From Phaffia rhodozyma (Eukaryota > Basidiomycota > Tremellomycetes > Cystofilobasidiales > Mrakiaceae): a DNA stretch of 64,000 bases. A program made the position numbers and the translations under genes. The number at the start of each line of letters is the position of its first letter. The stretch's first letter is position 1. Below the pieces are notes generated by a model. The model was not told where the DNA came from. It was given only the letters and a program-made list of their open reading frames with translations, and ran no database searches. The stretch is taken from assembly GCA_014706385.1 (NCBI GenBank), contig JACGZH010000006.1:1550001-1614000 (forward strand), written 5' to 3'. Below are positions 37,509 to 49,111 of this stretch, in pieces.

Positions 37509-39650
37509 ATGGCTTCGATATTCTTTCCATTCCCGCTTCCATTAAACAGGAAGCAATGGGCTTATTTGATCGTCCCACAGTGTTTGTTGGCGGGGATCAT
37601 CGATGGAGGTGCTAACTTTGGAATTGGTTCGTAGTTTTTTCTGGTTTTTTTTTCCTCTTCGTTCCTTTCCGTTGTTGTGGGTTGCGTTCAATAGTTTCGG
37701 CTCTGGGGTTGCCCGGTCAAAGAGAACAGACGAGGATGGACGCAAGCGGACAGTATGACTAACAACTATGCCCGTCTTTTTCTCTCACCTTGGATATTGG
37801 ATGTGCTCAGCGTACGCAAGTGAGTCGTATATCTTGTTCTCTGCTGTTCATTGCTTCCTGCTTTGGTCTTTCTGGTTCCTGACAGAGATCCGTTCATTGT
37901 TTATGTGGACATGTTTGGATTGATGGATTGGGTTTGGGGTTGTCAGTGTATTCAAGTCAGAGTACTGTCCGGATGTGGTTCGTACTTTCTCCTCTTCTCC
38001 CCTGAAGCCTCCCTTCTGCTCTTCTACTAACGCGCATCTCGATATAGGGTGTTCAAAGAGAACACGATAGCAGGTGATCTGGGTGTCACTTGTTTGATTC
38101 AAACAGCTGTTTCTGTATGTCTCCTCTTTCTTTCATTCTCCCTCTTTCATCTACCAAGCCATCTGGCTAGGTCTTTTTTAATCACCTTTTTCTACTTCCA
38201 CACATGCACATGCGCACGCTTACTATCCTCAAGATGATCATCACATCGACACTCGTTCATACGGATCTTCATTCGAGTGCAATCGCGCCTCTGCCATTCG
38301 TGTACCCTCATGTGTCTCACCTTCCAGACCCGGCTACGTTGTTCAACCGGAGGCTAAATCCGGATGATCCTTCAAATCAAGAGAAAGCCTTATCTTCAGC
38401 GATGGCCTCCTCTGGGCAAGCCTTGGACGGAAGGAAGAAGGGATTAAAGTACTACTGGTTGATGCTGATCAGATTCATATTCGAAGGATCGGAAAATAAT
38501 ATTCTTCTCGAACGGGCACCTGTTCGAACATGGCTTAAACGGTTGATTTGGACAGCTGTCCAAGGCTTGGGGATTGGTATATTCTTTGGCTTCCCGCTTT
38601 GGTGTCTGGCGGTGCTTATTCTGGGACCAATATATGGAAACGGGAACCTCGGGAATAAGTGGGCTCCTCAGGTCGGTCCTTATTCTTTCACTTGTTGTTA
38701 TTGTCGTCGTTGTTGTCGTCGTACCTGTCTGGATGTTGGCAGACAAGTAAATACTTATGCTTCCGAGTTCCTTTTTTTTTGTACTTTAGGTCATCAAGTT
38801 GGTGTACGCGTTGATTCTTGGAGTTATCACTAATCCGGTGATCGCTATTCTTGCCCTCGGTTCCCAGGCAGAACACCACCTCATCCCACTTCCGAGCCCA
38901 CCGATTGATGCTCCAAACGAGACCTCAACGATACTCACCCCAGGTTCTCCCTCGATGGGAGACCGTCGTCGAAGACCAAGTTTCACAGCGAACACCTCTC
39001 TTCTCACCGTCCCACCGGTGACACCGCCTCGCAAAGCTCGTTCCCCGTCATCTATCCACGGTTCACCTTTCGGTCAGCAACCTCCGACGTCTTCACCAAT
39101 GACCTTGGGACCTACTAGACCGAGGGCGATGACGAATGCTAGCGAGACAGTATCATTATACTCTCTAGGTGGAATGGGAGGTCGTGCCCAACGAGCCAAC
39201 CGACCTCGAGCAAATTCTAGAGCGAGCGTTACCGACAGTTATCTTGGATCATCAGGACAGGAAAATGTTACCATCGAAGGAGGACAGGTCAGACTTGGAC
39301 CGCCGTTGTTGACCCCGTCGGGCGAGTTTGAGTATGGGCAAACTAGAGCTACCAGATCAGGGTCAACTTCGACCTCGGGCTCAAACATCCCGCCTCAGCC
39401 ATTGCTGGCGCCGGGAAGGTTATCGACTAGAGAACGGAGTCATTCGGGTGCATCTTCATCCAGGGCTATTGGTTCATTCCAGTCTACTGGCATGGTTTCC
39501 CCAGGAGAGGGTACTCTTTCTGGAGGCCTGGGCGTTGGGAGGGTAATGCAGTTGCAGAACGCCCTAGAGCTGGAAGCTCCGAGGGAGAGTCTGGAGTTAG
39601 CGCCTGCAGAGAGAGATCACGTCGAGTTGTTAGAAGATACAAAAGAGTAG
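37509..39650 (+). CDS. DUF2456-like fungal membrane protein
   Basis: Start 37509 (MASIFFPFPLPLNRKQWAYL). Exon 1 ends at 37626 in AGIIDGGANFGI. Then come a 9-nt exon CGTACGCAA (37811-37819), a 31-nt exon (37947-37977) and an exon 38048-38114. Together they give FGIAYAMYSSQSTVRMWVFK and ENTIAGDLGVTCLIQTAVS, the conserved core I associate with the fungal DUF2456 family. Further membrane segments follow: MIITSTLVHTDLHS, LIWTAVQGLGIGIFFGFPLW-CLAVLILG and VIKLVYALILGVITNPVIAI. The C-terminal 270 residues are soluble, Ser/Pro/Arg-rich and probably disordered (GDRRRRPSF, HGSPFGQQPPTSSP), with many likely phosphorylation sites. Function is unknown. Family assignment is from memory of the motif and is less certain than the gene structure. 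Confidence 0.72.
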
Positions 39651-39943
39651 TTGTCACCTTTCTCCATGGGATATCGCTTCCCTTGAAGATGTTTGTTTTG
39701 TCTCCTTTTCTGTGTTACAATCGTTACCTATCTCTTCCGCCCATGCTCTAAAATATCTTCGCTTACAATCATCGCTATATCATTTGTTCACTACGTTCTC
39801 TGAGACCATACTCTTTAATTACTAATCATTATCATCGTTGTGTTTGCCTATATTATATCTTTTGGATGAGACCGCCCTCTGTGATATTCTATGCGATCTT
39901 CATCATTGTGTTCAAGAAAAGTTACACACAATCATCTTTGAGA
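39651..39943. other. Convergent 3' region
   Basis: About 290 bp separating the stops of the DUF2456-like gene and RRP3. AT-rich; no gene. Confidence 0.5.
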
Positions 39944-41817
39944 TCATCTCTTTGTCTTTTTCCCAACACCGCTTACCCTCGTTGGGATCCCTGCCTGCTT
40001 GACATCATCATCCCTATCAGCCTCATCCTTCCCTTTCCCGTCCATTCTCTTTCTCTTTCCTCTCGAATTCTTCTTTTCTAACTCTCTCATCTCTCTGGCC
40101 GAGATCCTAGAGGCCTCGCCTACTCGCTCCTTAAGCAAGCCGACCGTTGGTTCGTCGACCTTGAACTCGTCCATTCGAACACCCGTAGCCGACTCGATCG
40201 ATTTCAAGTCTTGGATATCAAACTCTGTCAACACGGTAATCGATCGGCCTGTACGACCCGCTCGGGCAGTTCGGCCTACTCTGTGAATGTAATCGTTGGG
40301 TGTTTGCGGTAGGGAAAAGTTGATGACGAGGTCCACGGCGGTCGTCATATCTAGTCCTCTGTTTATACGTGGAACGATCGAACGTCAAGGCAGGCTGTCA
40401 GTGTTACAGAGAAGGTTCAAGAAGAAAGACCGAAAGAAAAAGGACACAACGGACCGTCCGGCGAGATCAGTAGCTATCAATATGCGTTTCCTCCCCTTTT
40501 TGAATGACTTTAGAGCAACCTCTCTATCTGGTTGAGCCATCTGACCGTGCAGAGACACAACAGGGAATCCAAGTTCCTTTAACATGAACGTCAATCGTTG
40601 AGCCTCTGTCACTTTTGTAGTGAAGATGATGGTTGATTCGTCTGGGAATTGGGATGCCAGATATACCAAGTGAACGTCTTTTTCCGTCGCTGGGGAAGAT
40701 ACATATTGCTGACGCAGCGTAGCCGGGGTCGAGTACCTTTTCGAGTTTTGAGATAGGAGAGAAAACGATCAGATCCAGACTTAAGATCTTATCTTTCTAC
40801 CAGTCGAAGGACAATTGAATTCGAGACAGCCTTTTGACATACTTGGCGACAACATTGACCGAGACCGGGTTGCTTAAACTCGCTCGCTTCAAAGCATCCA
40901 CTTTGACGGTCTTTGTAGCCGAGAAGAGGAACGTCTGACGTTTTCTAGGAATGTGTTTCAGGATCTCGGTGATCGACGGTCCAAAGTCCATGTCGAGGAG
41001 CTGTACCAACATGAACAGGCTTAGCGATATTCAAGGTGGGAAGCATGACCGACTCTCAATGGCACTCACTCTGTCGGCTTCGTCAAGGACCTATAAATAT
41101 ATAGGGAAACAATAGTAAGCGAGATGCCATGATGAGCAAACATACAGACACGGACATGAGCGCGCAAGAACACACCAGATACTTGACATCCTGTAGCGAG
41201 GGTCTCCCAGCCGAGCTCTTGACAAACCCGGTAGTAGACTCAATATGGTCGACCAATCTTCCCGGTGTAGCTACTATAAAGTGGGGACCCTTGGCAAGAG
41301 CAATCGCCTGAGTCATCATAGGTTCTCCTCCTAGGATCACAGCTGCCTTGACGTTCTGAGCTTTACCCAAATTTTCGATGTCGTTTGCTATTTGATGGGC
41401 CAACTCTCTGTATTCAGATGGTACCAAAGAATAATGACCAGACATGAGTAGTGCTCTGTCTGAGCTTCAAAAGTCCGACCGAACTAACCGAGTAGGTGCC
41501 AACACCAAAGCAAACATCGGTTTAGGATCCTTCAGCCAGGCTTGAAGGATTGGTAGTGAAAATGCAGCTGTCTTTCCAGAGCCTGTCTGAGCCAGTCCAA
41601 TAAGATCCTTCCCCTGTAGAGCTAGCGGAATGGACTGCTTCTGAATTTCGGTTGGCGCTTTGAAGCCAAGGGCAGAACATGATTCACAGAGCGAGTCGAC
41701 CAGTCCCAAGTCTGCGAATGAAGCGGGAACTGAAGACGGATCTGTTGAGGAAGTTTCAGTCAACACTGAAGGAGGAGGAGGAGAAGTTAAGCTCGAAGCC
41801 TCTTCAGGTGAAGGCAT
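39944..41817 (-). CDS. RRP3: DEAD-box ATP-dependent RNA helicase Rrp3 (DDX47)
   Basis: A nucleolar helicase needed for 18S rRNA maturation. Start 41817 ([16 protein letters not shown]). Motifs in order: Q motif [20 protein letters not shown] with [10 protein letters not shown]; motif [12 protein letters not shown]; Ia PTRELA (formed across the intron near 41490); Ib ATPGRL; II LDEADR (across an intron near 41085); III SAT; then [21 protein letters not shown], and [21 protein letters not shown] and the Rrp3/DDX47-type C-terminal helix ([20 protein letters not shown]) separate it from Dbp8. The basic tail KKTKR ends at stop 39944-39946. About five introns of 50-110 nt. No motif is damaged. It is convergent with the preceding gene and divergent from pectin lyase. 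Confidence 0.94.
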
Positions 41818-42787
41818 GGTCGGGTTGTCGTTTGCTACTAACACTGTTGGGAGAGAAGCAGGTCGCAGGTAATCCTTACTTGGCGTGTCATGTGACCAGA
41901 AATAACCCTAACATTATATCCGTGATACCCTCCATGTTGTTTGCAAGTATCACCATCATGTTGTCTCTCACACGCTCATCAGGAGGCGAAACAGTTCACA
42001 TTTAGCGCAAGACATTCGGAGAAATGCTAATGACACTGACGATTAAACAGAAGATCCTCCAAGAGAATGTCAACTGATCTAAGAACCTTATCAATTTAGA
42101 AATGTTTGCTGATCTTCACTTAATCAACGTATGCATAACTTTAACGGCTATACAAATGAAACGACCTCATCCTCCTGATTAATTACTTTCAGTATTCCTG
42201 TTTTTGTGTTTATTTCTACTTTCATTGCCGTCTCCGCTTCCGCTTCATTGACATCCCTGTCCCAGACTCATGGTCGTTCACCGATGTACCACGTGCAACT
42301 TCTCTTTTAGATCAACTCACGCGGGATTGGATGTCAACTACCACTCGCATCGGTGTCTTTAGGTTGACCATCCGATGTCTATCATCTTTCCTCACAAGCT
42401 TCTCCTCATGTGAATGCCGGTCCGGAGGGTGGGTTTCTTCCTCTTCCCCAATGACACGCGACAATCGATTTTTTATCCGACAGACATCCCTCTATGTCCG
42501 TCTATAGTCCATATTTATTGTCAAACTCCCCAAAGCGCCTGACCAGTCATCAGCTCTACTGGTTCGTTCGGAGGAGATTTCAAATTCCTTCGAGTGGACG
42601 CAACCTTATGGGACTATGTTAATCCGTACAATATGCAGAGCATGTTTGACTGTGAGAAAAGCCAAGCACACTCTTCAAACAGAACTGAATGCACGAGATA
42701 TAAAAGAGAAAGAAAACGGGCTCAAGAGTTGATACGAGTAAATCAAATCTTTCCTTCAACCTCCCACTCATCGTCGATACTTGCTCA
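41818..42787. other. Divergent RRP3/pectin lyase promoter region
   Basis: About 970 bp between two start codons. A TATAAAAG lies at about 42698-42705, roughly 85 bp before the pectin lyase start, a plausible TATA box. No exon is recognised. Confidence 0.55.
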
Positions 42788-45430
42788 ATGATTTTTTCTA
42801 CCGTCTCTGTCTTGACCTCACTCATCTCAGCCACGACCGTTCTTGCCGGTCCAGCTCGGATGGACAACATCCAAGCTCGCGCTGTGTAGGTTTCTCCTTG
42901 TATATGTGCCTCTGATTATCGTCTATCGCTGACAGACAGCTAAATCATCTTGCGCTTGATATCAACAACATGTGTCATAGTACTGGAGTAACCGGGTCCG
43001 CTCCCGGATTTGCTGTGAGTGGATGTTCTGCGCGAGCTTCTCGTGGGGTTCGATACTCCTAACAGACTTCTCCTTGGTTCAGACCGGTACGACTGGAGGA
43101 GGGAGTGCTGCCCCGGCCTATCCCTCAAGCCGAGATCAGCTAGTTCAATGGCTACAGGACAGCACGTAAGAAAAGATCACTAACCTTGAAAGCTCAACAA
43201 ACCTTCATCTTCGGAATCTCATGTTGCACTTTATCAAACGGTCGAGGTGTTTTAGTCCTCGGGTCATCTTGATCAACTCTGAGCAGAACTTTATCGGGTG
43301 AGTCGTGCACCAGATACTTTTTCTCACGGTGTCAAGTTATCTACTAATTTCTCTGTGTTTCCTACTAATCAGAACCGAAGGAACTACTACCGCTAAGGGA
43401 TGCCGGCCAGACTCGAGTAAGGAGATCTCTAGCTCGCGTCAACTTCATCATGATAGAACTTTCTGACACGGAAGGAAACGTATAGATACTTGCCCTGGCG
43501 CGGGCGGACAAGATGCCATCAACCTGGCTAACTGGTCAGTACATCTTTGAAGTCCGAGCTACTCGAGTTGATCAATTCGGATGACCCGGCTGAATGTATC
43601 TTACTTCTGTACCTCGATTTGGTATCTGTACACTTTTGTAAGGTGCACGAACGGAAACGCCGGACCAGGAGTGACCACTGTTGATGTTACTTACGACAAT
43701 GCCGCGTTGAACCCGATCAAAGTGGTTCGTTCTTCTCGTTTCTTCTTCATTAACAGGAACGAAAGTCTATGATGTGAGAAAGATCACTCAGCAAGACCAT
43801 TACAACGCTTTTTCTCAGGGATCCAACAAGTCTTTGGTCGGAGTCGGCGCCAACGCCTCCTTCAAGGGAAAAGGGCTCAGGGTACGTGGATCAGTCTTTC
43901 TTTCCCAAATAAAAGCGTGAACTATCATGGAAATCTCATCGATATGACTCCTGCTTTCTCTTGATATAGTTGGCTGGTAAGTTCGGAAAAAATCATGTGC
44001 AATTGTTGGAACATATTTCCGAGCTCAATGACTCATTCTTGATATCCATGTCTTCTGATATATTACTTCAACACAATAGGTGCTCAAAACGTCATTATTC
44101 AGTACGTTTTTGGATGATCTGTCAATCATGGTAGATTGTGTTTGCTGATAGATGCTCACCATCGACTGCTCTTTCTCTACTATAGGAATGTTCATATCCA
44201 CACACTCAACCCTCAATATATTTGGGGAGGTGATGGGATCACGCTTGATGGAAGCGACAACGTCTGGGTTGACCACGTCAAGGTACGTAAACCCCTTTGT
44301 CCTATCAATTCTCTGTTTGATGATTGGAATGGACACAGCCATCTCTTGAGAACTCTCAACAAATATTACAATCACGTATTGATGCAACATGTCATGCGTA
44401 TCTGGATAATCCTATCAATATAGGTCTCATTGGTCGGCAGACAGATGTTCGTTGCAGGTGTTGGCGCCAATAAACGAGTTGCCCTCACTAACAGCGAGCT
44501 TGACGGTCGGACATCCTGGTCTGCAACGTATGTGCTCTCGCTTGGTAAACCTCAATGCTACGTCTGTTGTTCAAAGACTAACAACAAATCTACCTCTTCC
44601 GTTCCTTTCGATCACCAATTGGTCATGTCGACATTCAGCTGCAACGGAAAGCATTACTGGGCGATTTACACCACGGGATCGAACGACAGAATCACAATGA
44701 GCGGCAATTACATTCATGAAACCTCTGGGTGAGACTTTTACGCACTATCTTTCTCTATCGCATCATCGCTAATGGTAGGATGTTTATGTGTTTCATCTGA
44801 TCGTCAGACGAGGACCCGTAAGTACACTATCCTTCTCTCTCTCTCTCTCTTTTCTTGAATGGGCTAATCGCCTGGTCTTCATACGTTTGTACTCTTCATC
44901 AACCTTACAGAAAGTCGGAGGTCAAGGGGATACTGTACTTCATGTCGTGAACAACTATTGGAGCGTGAGTTTCTATCGCACATCTTCGCTCCGACTGGGT
45001 CCGTTTTAATTAATTTTACTTTCAAACACGCAGAACGTCGTTGGGCATGCTTTCGATGTCGAGACCGGAGGTAAGAATTCTCTCTTTGATCGACTAAAAA
45101 GATGTCTCAGCTTATGCGTTTGTCAACCATGAATACGTTGTTTTTATTTATCTAGGCCGCACTGTCATTGAAGGTAATGTGTTTGAGAACGTTCAGACCC
45201 CCGCTTTGAATGCCGGTTCCTCCTTCGTTGCCACGAGTTCGAACGGAGCTTCCTGCTCGTCTTATCTCGGCCGAGTGTGTCAGGCGAACACCTTGACGGG
45301 CTCAGGATCAATTGCTGGAACTTCCACTTCAGCTTTCGCGGCGTTCAGTGGGTTCAGTGTGGCACCTGCCACGTCAGCTTCTAGTGTGAAGGCTAATGTT
45401 CTCGCGAACGCTGGAGTTGGAAAGATTTGA
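42788..45430 (+). CDS. Secreted pectin lyase (PL1 family)
   Basis: Cleaves methyl-esterified pectin by beta-elimination (EC 4.2.2.10 by family). Start 42788 gives a signal peptide, MIFSTVSVLTSLISATTVLA. After several introns the blocks typical of Aspergillus-type pectin lyases appear: GVTGSAPGFA, TGTTGGGSAAPAYPSSRDQL, IGTEGTTTAKGCRPDSNTCP, SNKSLVGVGANASFKGKGLR, QNVHIHTLNPQYIWGGDGIT, LDGSDNVWVDHVKVSLVGRQ, TCNGKHYWAIYTTGSNDRIT, SGNYIHETSGRGPKV and HVVNNYWSNVVGHAFDVETG. The catalytic Arg of SGRGPK and the WGGD Asp are present. Pectate lyase calcium-ligand patterns are not obvious, which favours lyase on esterified pectin. About 14 exons, including microexons TTGGCTG (43970-43976) and ACGAGGACCC (44808-44817), needed for LRLAGAQN and SGRGPK. 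Ends ANAGVGKI, stop 45428-45430. Confidence 0.94.
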
Positions 45431-45819
45431 GAGACGCGAGGGTGAGGGGGTCGTCGTTGCTAGCGGGGTTCTCGGATCATTCTCCAGTTGGTAGCACATC
45501 GAACCGGCTGTAATACATCATACGATGCAACTGTTTTCTTCTATTCTATACGATGAAATGTATCTTGTACGAACATATGTATCTATAGACCGGGATTTGC
45601 GAAGAGACAGAGGACAAAGTATCAGTAGTTGATTATTAGGTGAAATCAGATAAGATACAAGCGGGCACAGATCTTCATATTTTCAGCCAACAACTTCTCT
45701 CACTTAAACCTATGTTATCCTGTAGAAGATGAACACTGGACCAGTCAGCCTCTTCATTAAATTTTCACTCATCACAAGGATACGAGGCTGAAACCCATAA
45801 GCTTCGCATACAATAGAGG
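45431..45819. other. Intergenic region
   Basis: About 390 bp between pectin lyase and the F-box-like gene, both on plus. AT-rich; holds a terminator and a promoter. No distinct site is recognised. Confidence 0.5.
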
Positions 45820-47065
45820 ATGTCTTCAATGTTTTCAAGCAAGATCTATCAAAAGATCGTCACCTATCGACACTTAGACTTGTATTCTACTTATCGAGAC
45901 GATCCGTCGACCAAGGAGGAGAGGCAGCGGGCAGTGTACCAAGATTTAGCAAAATTCAGTCTCGTCTCTAGGGAATGGTGGGTTCGTCTGCTCTCTCTCT
46001 TATTTGTGTTCTTCTTCGTTTACCTGAGGCCTCTCTGCTTGTAATAAGAACTGACTATCGCTGCCTTTTGCACAGAACATGATTACCCCACTTCTTTACT
46101 CTGATATCGACCTCATGGCTGTCGACATCGACAACTTCTTCGGAGCGATAGATAGCAAACCCTCGTTTGGTTCTTTGGTAAAACACATTTCTCTTCCTTC
46201 GAATTGCTATGATCTTGTAGGCGACCGGGAGGACTACTTTCCCAATTTACAGATATCAATTGGATTGGAGTATACGCCAGGATTCGGCGACGACGATTAT
46301 GAGGCAGATGCAGAGAAGGGAGAGAAGGAGGATGAAGCTCAAATTGGAGCGGATCTCAGAGGGCTGGAGGAGGAAGTTCTATGCTTCACCGACTGGGAAC
46401 GAAGGATTTCCATTCGGAACCTTGAGGTCCTTTCGGCAGAATCTGACGGTTGGCAATCCGTCACTCGACTCTTGTTCTCCCTCCGAACGATATTCGATCT
46501 TTCTTCACTCGAAGGTCTAACATTTATCGAGATCAGTGACCCAGAATCACCTGTGTCCCCGACGATAGACCTATCGGCCGTCCCCATGTTCGATCATCTT
46601 CGAGTCCTTTTGACTGAACTATCGCTCACCGTTCGAGAGCTCTCGTTGACGACACCTTCCATCGATCTCTTCCGACTATTCACCCGCACTCTTTCTAACG
46701 CTTACCGGATGTCCATACCAAGCACCCTGGCCTCTCTTGTTCTCGCTCAAGAGTGTCATCCAACAGTGACTTCTTTGTGGATAACAACTGAACCTGGACT
46801 TGAACCTCAAGACTCTTTTCCCAGACCTCAGGATTTCCTGGCTGACACAAAAATTCAAGATAGATTACGGCAAGCGTTTCCGAAGTTGGAGGAAATCTCT
46901 ACAGACCCGATCGTATCAGAGTCAGCTACGGAGGAAGAGATCAAGAAAGATGGAGAAGCGGTTAGGACATTGGCGCGAGAGTTGGGATGCGATAGACTAG
47001 GTATCAGATTGGTCGGGTTGGATGGAGTTCTGTGGAATCAAATTGAGGGAGAGAAAGAGATATGA
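45820..47065 (+). CDS. F-box-like/LRR-type protein of unknown function
   Basis: Two exons. The first (from ATG 45820) gives MSSMFSSKIYQKIVTYRHLD and ends LAKFSLVSREWW. A short intron joins NMITPLLYSDIDLMAVDIDN. The pattern L..FSLVSREW....PLLYSDI is that of the degenerate F-box region in many basidiomycete proteins, in which the F-box binds Skp1 and the rest recruits a ubiquitylation substrate. The remainder (about 320 residues) is Leu-rich without regular repeats. It includes an acidic loop (GDDDYEADAEKGEKEDEAQI) and segments such as VPMFDHLRVLLTELSLTVRE. Stop at 47063-47065. It is tandem with the pectin lyase, but no functional link is evident. I cannot name a specific orthologue. Confidence 0.65.
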
Positions 47066-47592
47066 TTGTTTGGATAGATTCTTGTTGGTTCACTAAAAAG
47101 TGCTTGTGAGAGCGCCGATACTGGCAAGATGCAATCACAAAACATCTTACAAGAGCTTTGATCAAAAGGTTTCTCTTTCGACTTGTTATTTATCTCTACC
47201 TGTCTCGAAATGTTCCTTTATCAGGCGTGTCGTGGAGAAAAATGTGCATTCTCCACGAGCACTCGGAGATCAAATCGCTTTCTTGTTTCAATCTACTCGC
47301 TGAAATCCTGATTCTAGTTCTAATTCACCATCGCCAAACGTTACGTTACCTTTCGCCTGAAAAGACAACTGCTTTAAAGGAGGATTTCTACAAAGAGAAA
47401 ACGGCATTCGATTCTACCCTCTCGTTTCCCCATATCGATAACGCGAACCTCATGTTCTCGTTCGTGTCTCTTCTTTAATGTTTCATCCAATTTCTTGAAC
47501 GCGAAAGAGAGGAAAAAGAAAAGATACGACACTACGGGTTTAGACTGAAGAAAAAGACGAGAAATAAAGAAAAGGAAACTCATGAAAGATGC
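47066..47592. other. Convergent 3' intergenic region
   Basis: About 530 bp between the F-box-like gene and QCR7 stops. Open frames here are short and without motifs. No gene called. Confidence 0.5.
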
Positions 47593-48193
47593 TTAAGCCG
47601 ACTTCTTGACAGTCAAGTTGTCCCAAGCAGCTCGCTCCTTCTTCTCGGCAACAATGTTCTTAATGTGAGGAGTCAAGTATCGGATGTCCTGTGGTGAAAC
47701 GAAATTTTCAAAGAATGACAACATCAATACAAATATCGAAACCACATTCTGTATCTCTTTTGAGTTGAACTGAGTGGAAACAGAGATATAGAGAGAAAAC
47801 TTACATCCTCAGGCTTGGTCCACTCGCTCTCGGGAAGGTCTCGGTGGATGATCTCCTGCTGGATCGCTCGTCGAAGTCGGTAAACTCGATCGTAACCCTC
47901 TCGGGCAGTCAGTCGACCAAGAGCCTGTGAATGAGATGTGGAAGAGATGAAAAGCACAGGGTGAGATCAAGTACAAGAAGATACAAAGCAGAAAGGACAT
48001 CGATTGATCGATGGTGGCATACCTTCTGGACATCCATGTTCTCGTGCTCGATGATGTCGTCGTATCGGAGTCCAAGCTGCCTGTATCCGGCCTGGTAGAC
48101 CCAGATGTTGGCAATGGGCTTAAGAGCGGCGAGAAGTCGAGGTCGAGCGGCGATGAAATCGTAAGCCCTAGATTTGTTTTGAGGCAAAGACAT
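47593..48193 (-). CDS. QCR7: Ubiquinol-cytochrome c reductase subunit 7 (14 kDa, UQCRB)
   Basis: A small matrix-side subunit of respiratory complex III. Three exons give 128 residues, the usual length. Start 48193: [20 protein letters not shown], then [31 protein letters not shown], and after an intron [40 protein letters not shown], then across a second intron [20 protein letters not shown] and the end [10 protein letters not shown] (stop 47593-47595). [11 protein letters not shown] and LP..EWTK..D are signature positions of the family. No presequence is expected, as in yeast. It is complete. Confidence 0.95.
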
Positions 48194-49111
48194 GATCGAA
48201 GGGCGGTGGAAGGGGGATATAAGAAGTATAAGGAGTATATGAAAGTCGATCGAAAGATGAAGGGATCCGTTTGCAATAGGTTATTGAATCAAAGTGGATT
48301 TGTCCATTGTACGGGTCATCCATCAGATCGGATAGTTGAAGAAATTTCAGAAGAGGAAGAGATCAGACAAGGAGGGAAAAAGGATAATAAAGGAGCATCA
48401 GATTAGAACCCTGCGGTACGTATCGGCATCCACCTTTGCCCAATGACCATCCAGACCACAGGAGAAAGACAACAAAGAAGCTCAACGTACGAAACTCCCA
48501 AAGGTCCCCAGATCAAAGGCATATTGATTAATTGAGTGTGAGGGTGCTGAGTGGAAAAGAAAGGCAAGGAAAAAGACGGTGGATCGGGCGAACGAGAGGC
48601 GGCAGTGAAAAAGAAGATTATCGTTTTTTTTTGACGTTCAACGAAACCAATCCCGACCGGTTAAAACAACGATATTCCGCACGAAACAAAACAATGATAC
48701 GTAGAGAGAGATAATCAGATGCTGTCTTTGGTCCGATGCTGGTCTTGACGCCAACAAAACATACACTCACAAGAGGAACTGGATGGGAAAAAGTGAGAGT
48801 TTGTCGTGGGTGATGTTAGAAGTCGTAGGGCCAATGAAAAGTATGCGGATTTCGCTGGGACGTCCGTGTTCGATTGCTTAGTCAGCGAGCTTGCAACCGA
48901 AACCATCTGCGTAACCATCCGCCCTCAGCCGACTCCACTCATTCCCTCATTCTCTCATCCATCCCATCCATCTCAATCCCGTTAGATCATCCGAAGCAAG
49001 ACCGTAAGAATACGTCTGGATCGAGCCAATTGGATCTTGGAGCTGCAAAACAGACGAAGAAACAGACGACAGGGTCGACACGGTTCATATCGGAAAAATA
49101 CGCGGCAAACG
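48194..49111. other. Divergent QCR7/sugar transporter promoter region
   Basis: About 920 bp between two start codons, with no recognisable exon. Local AG-rich tracts lie at 48550-48620. It must carry the promoters of a respiratory gene and a sugar transporter. Confidence 0.5.
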
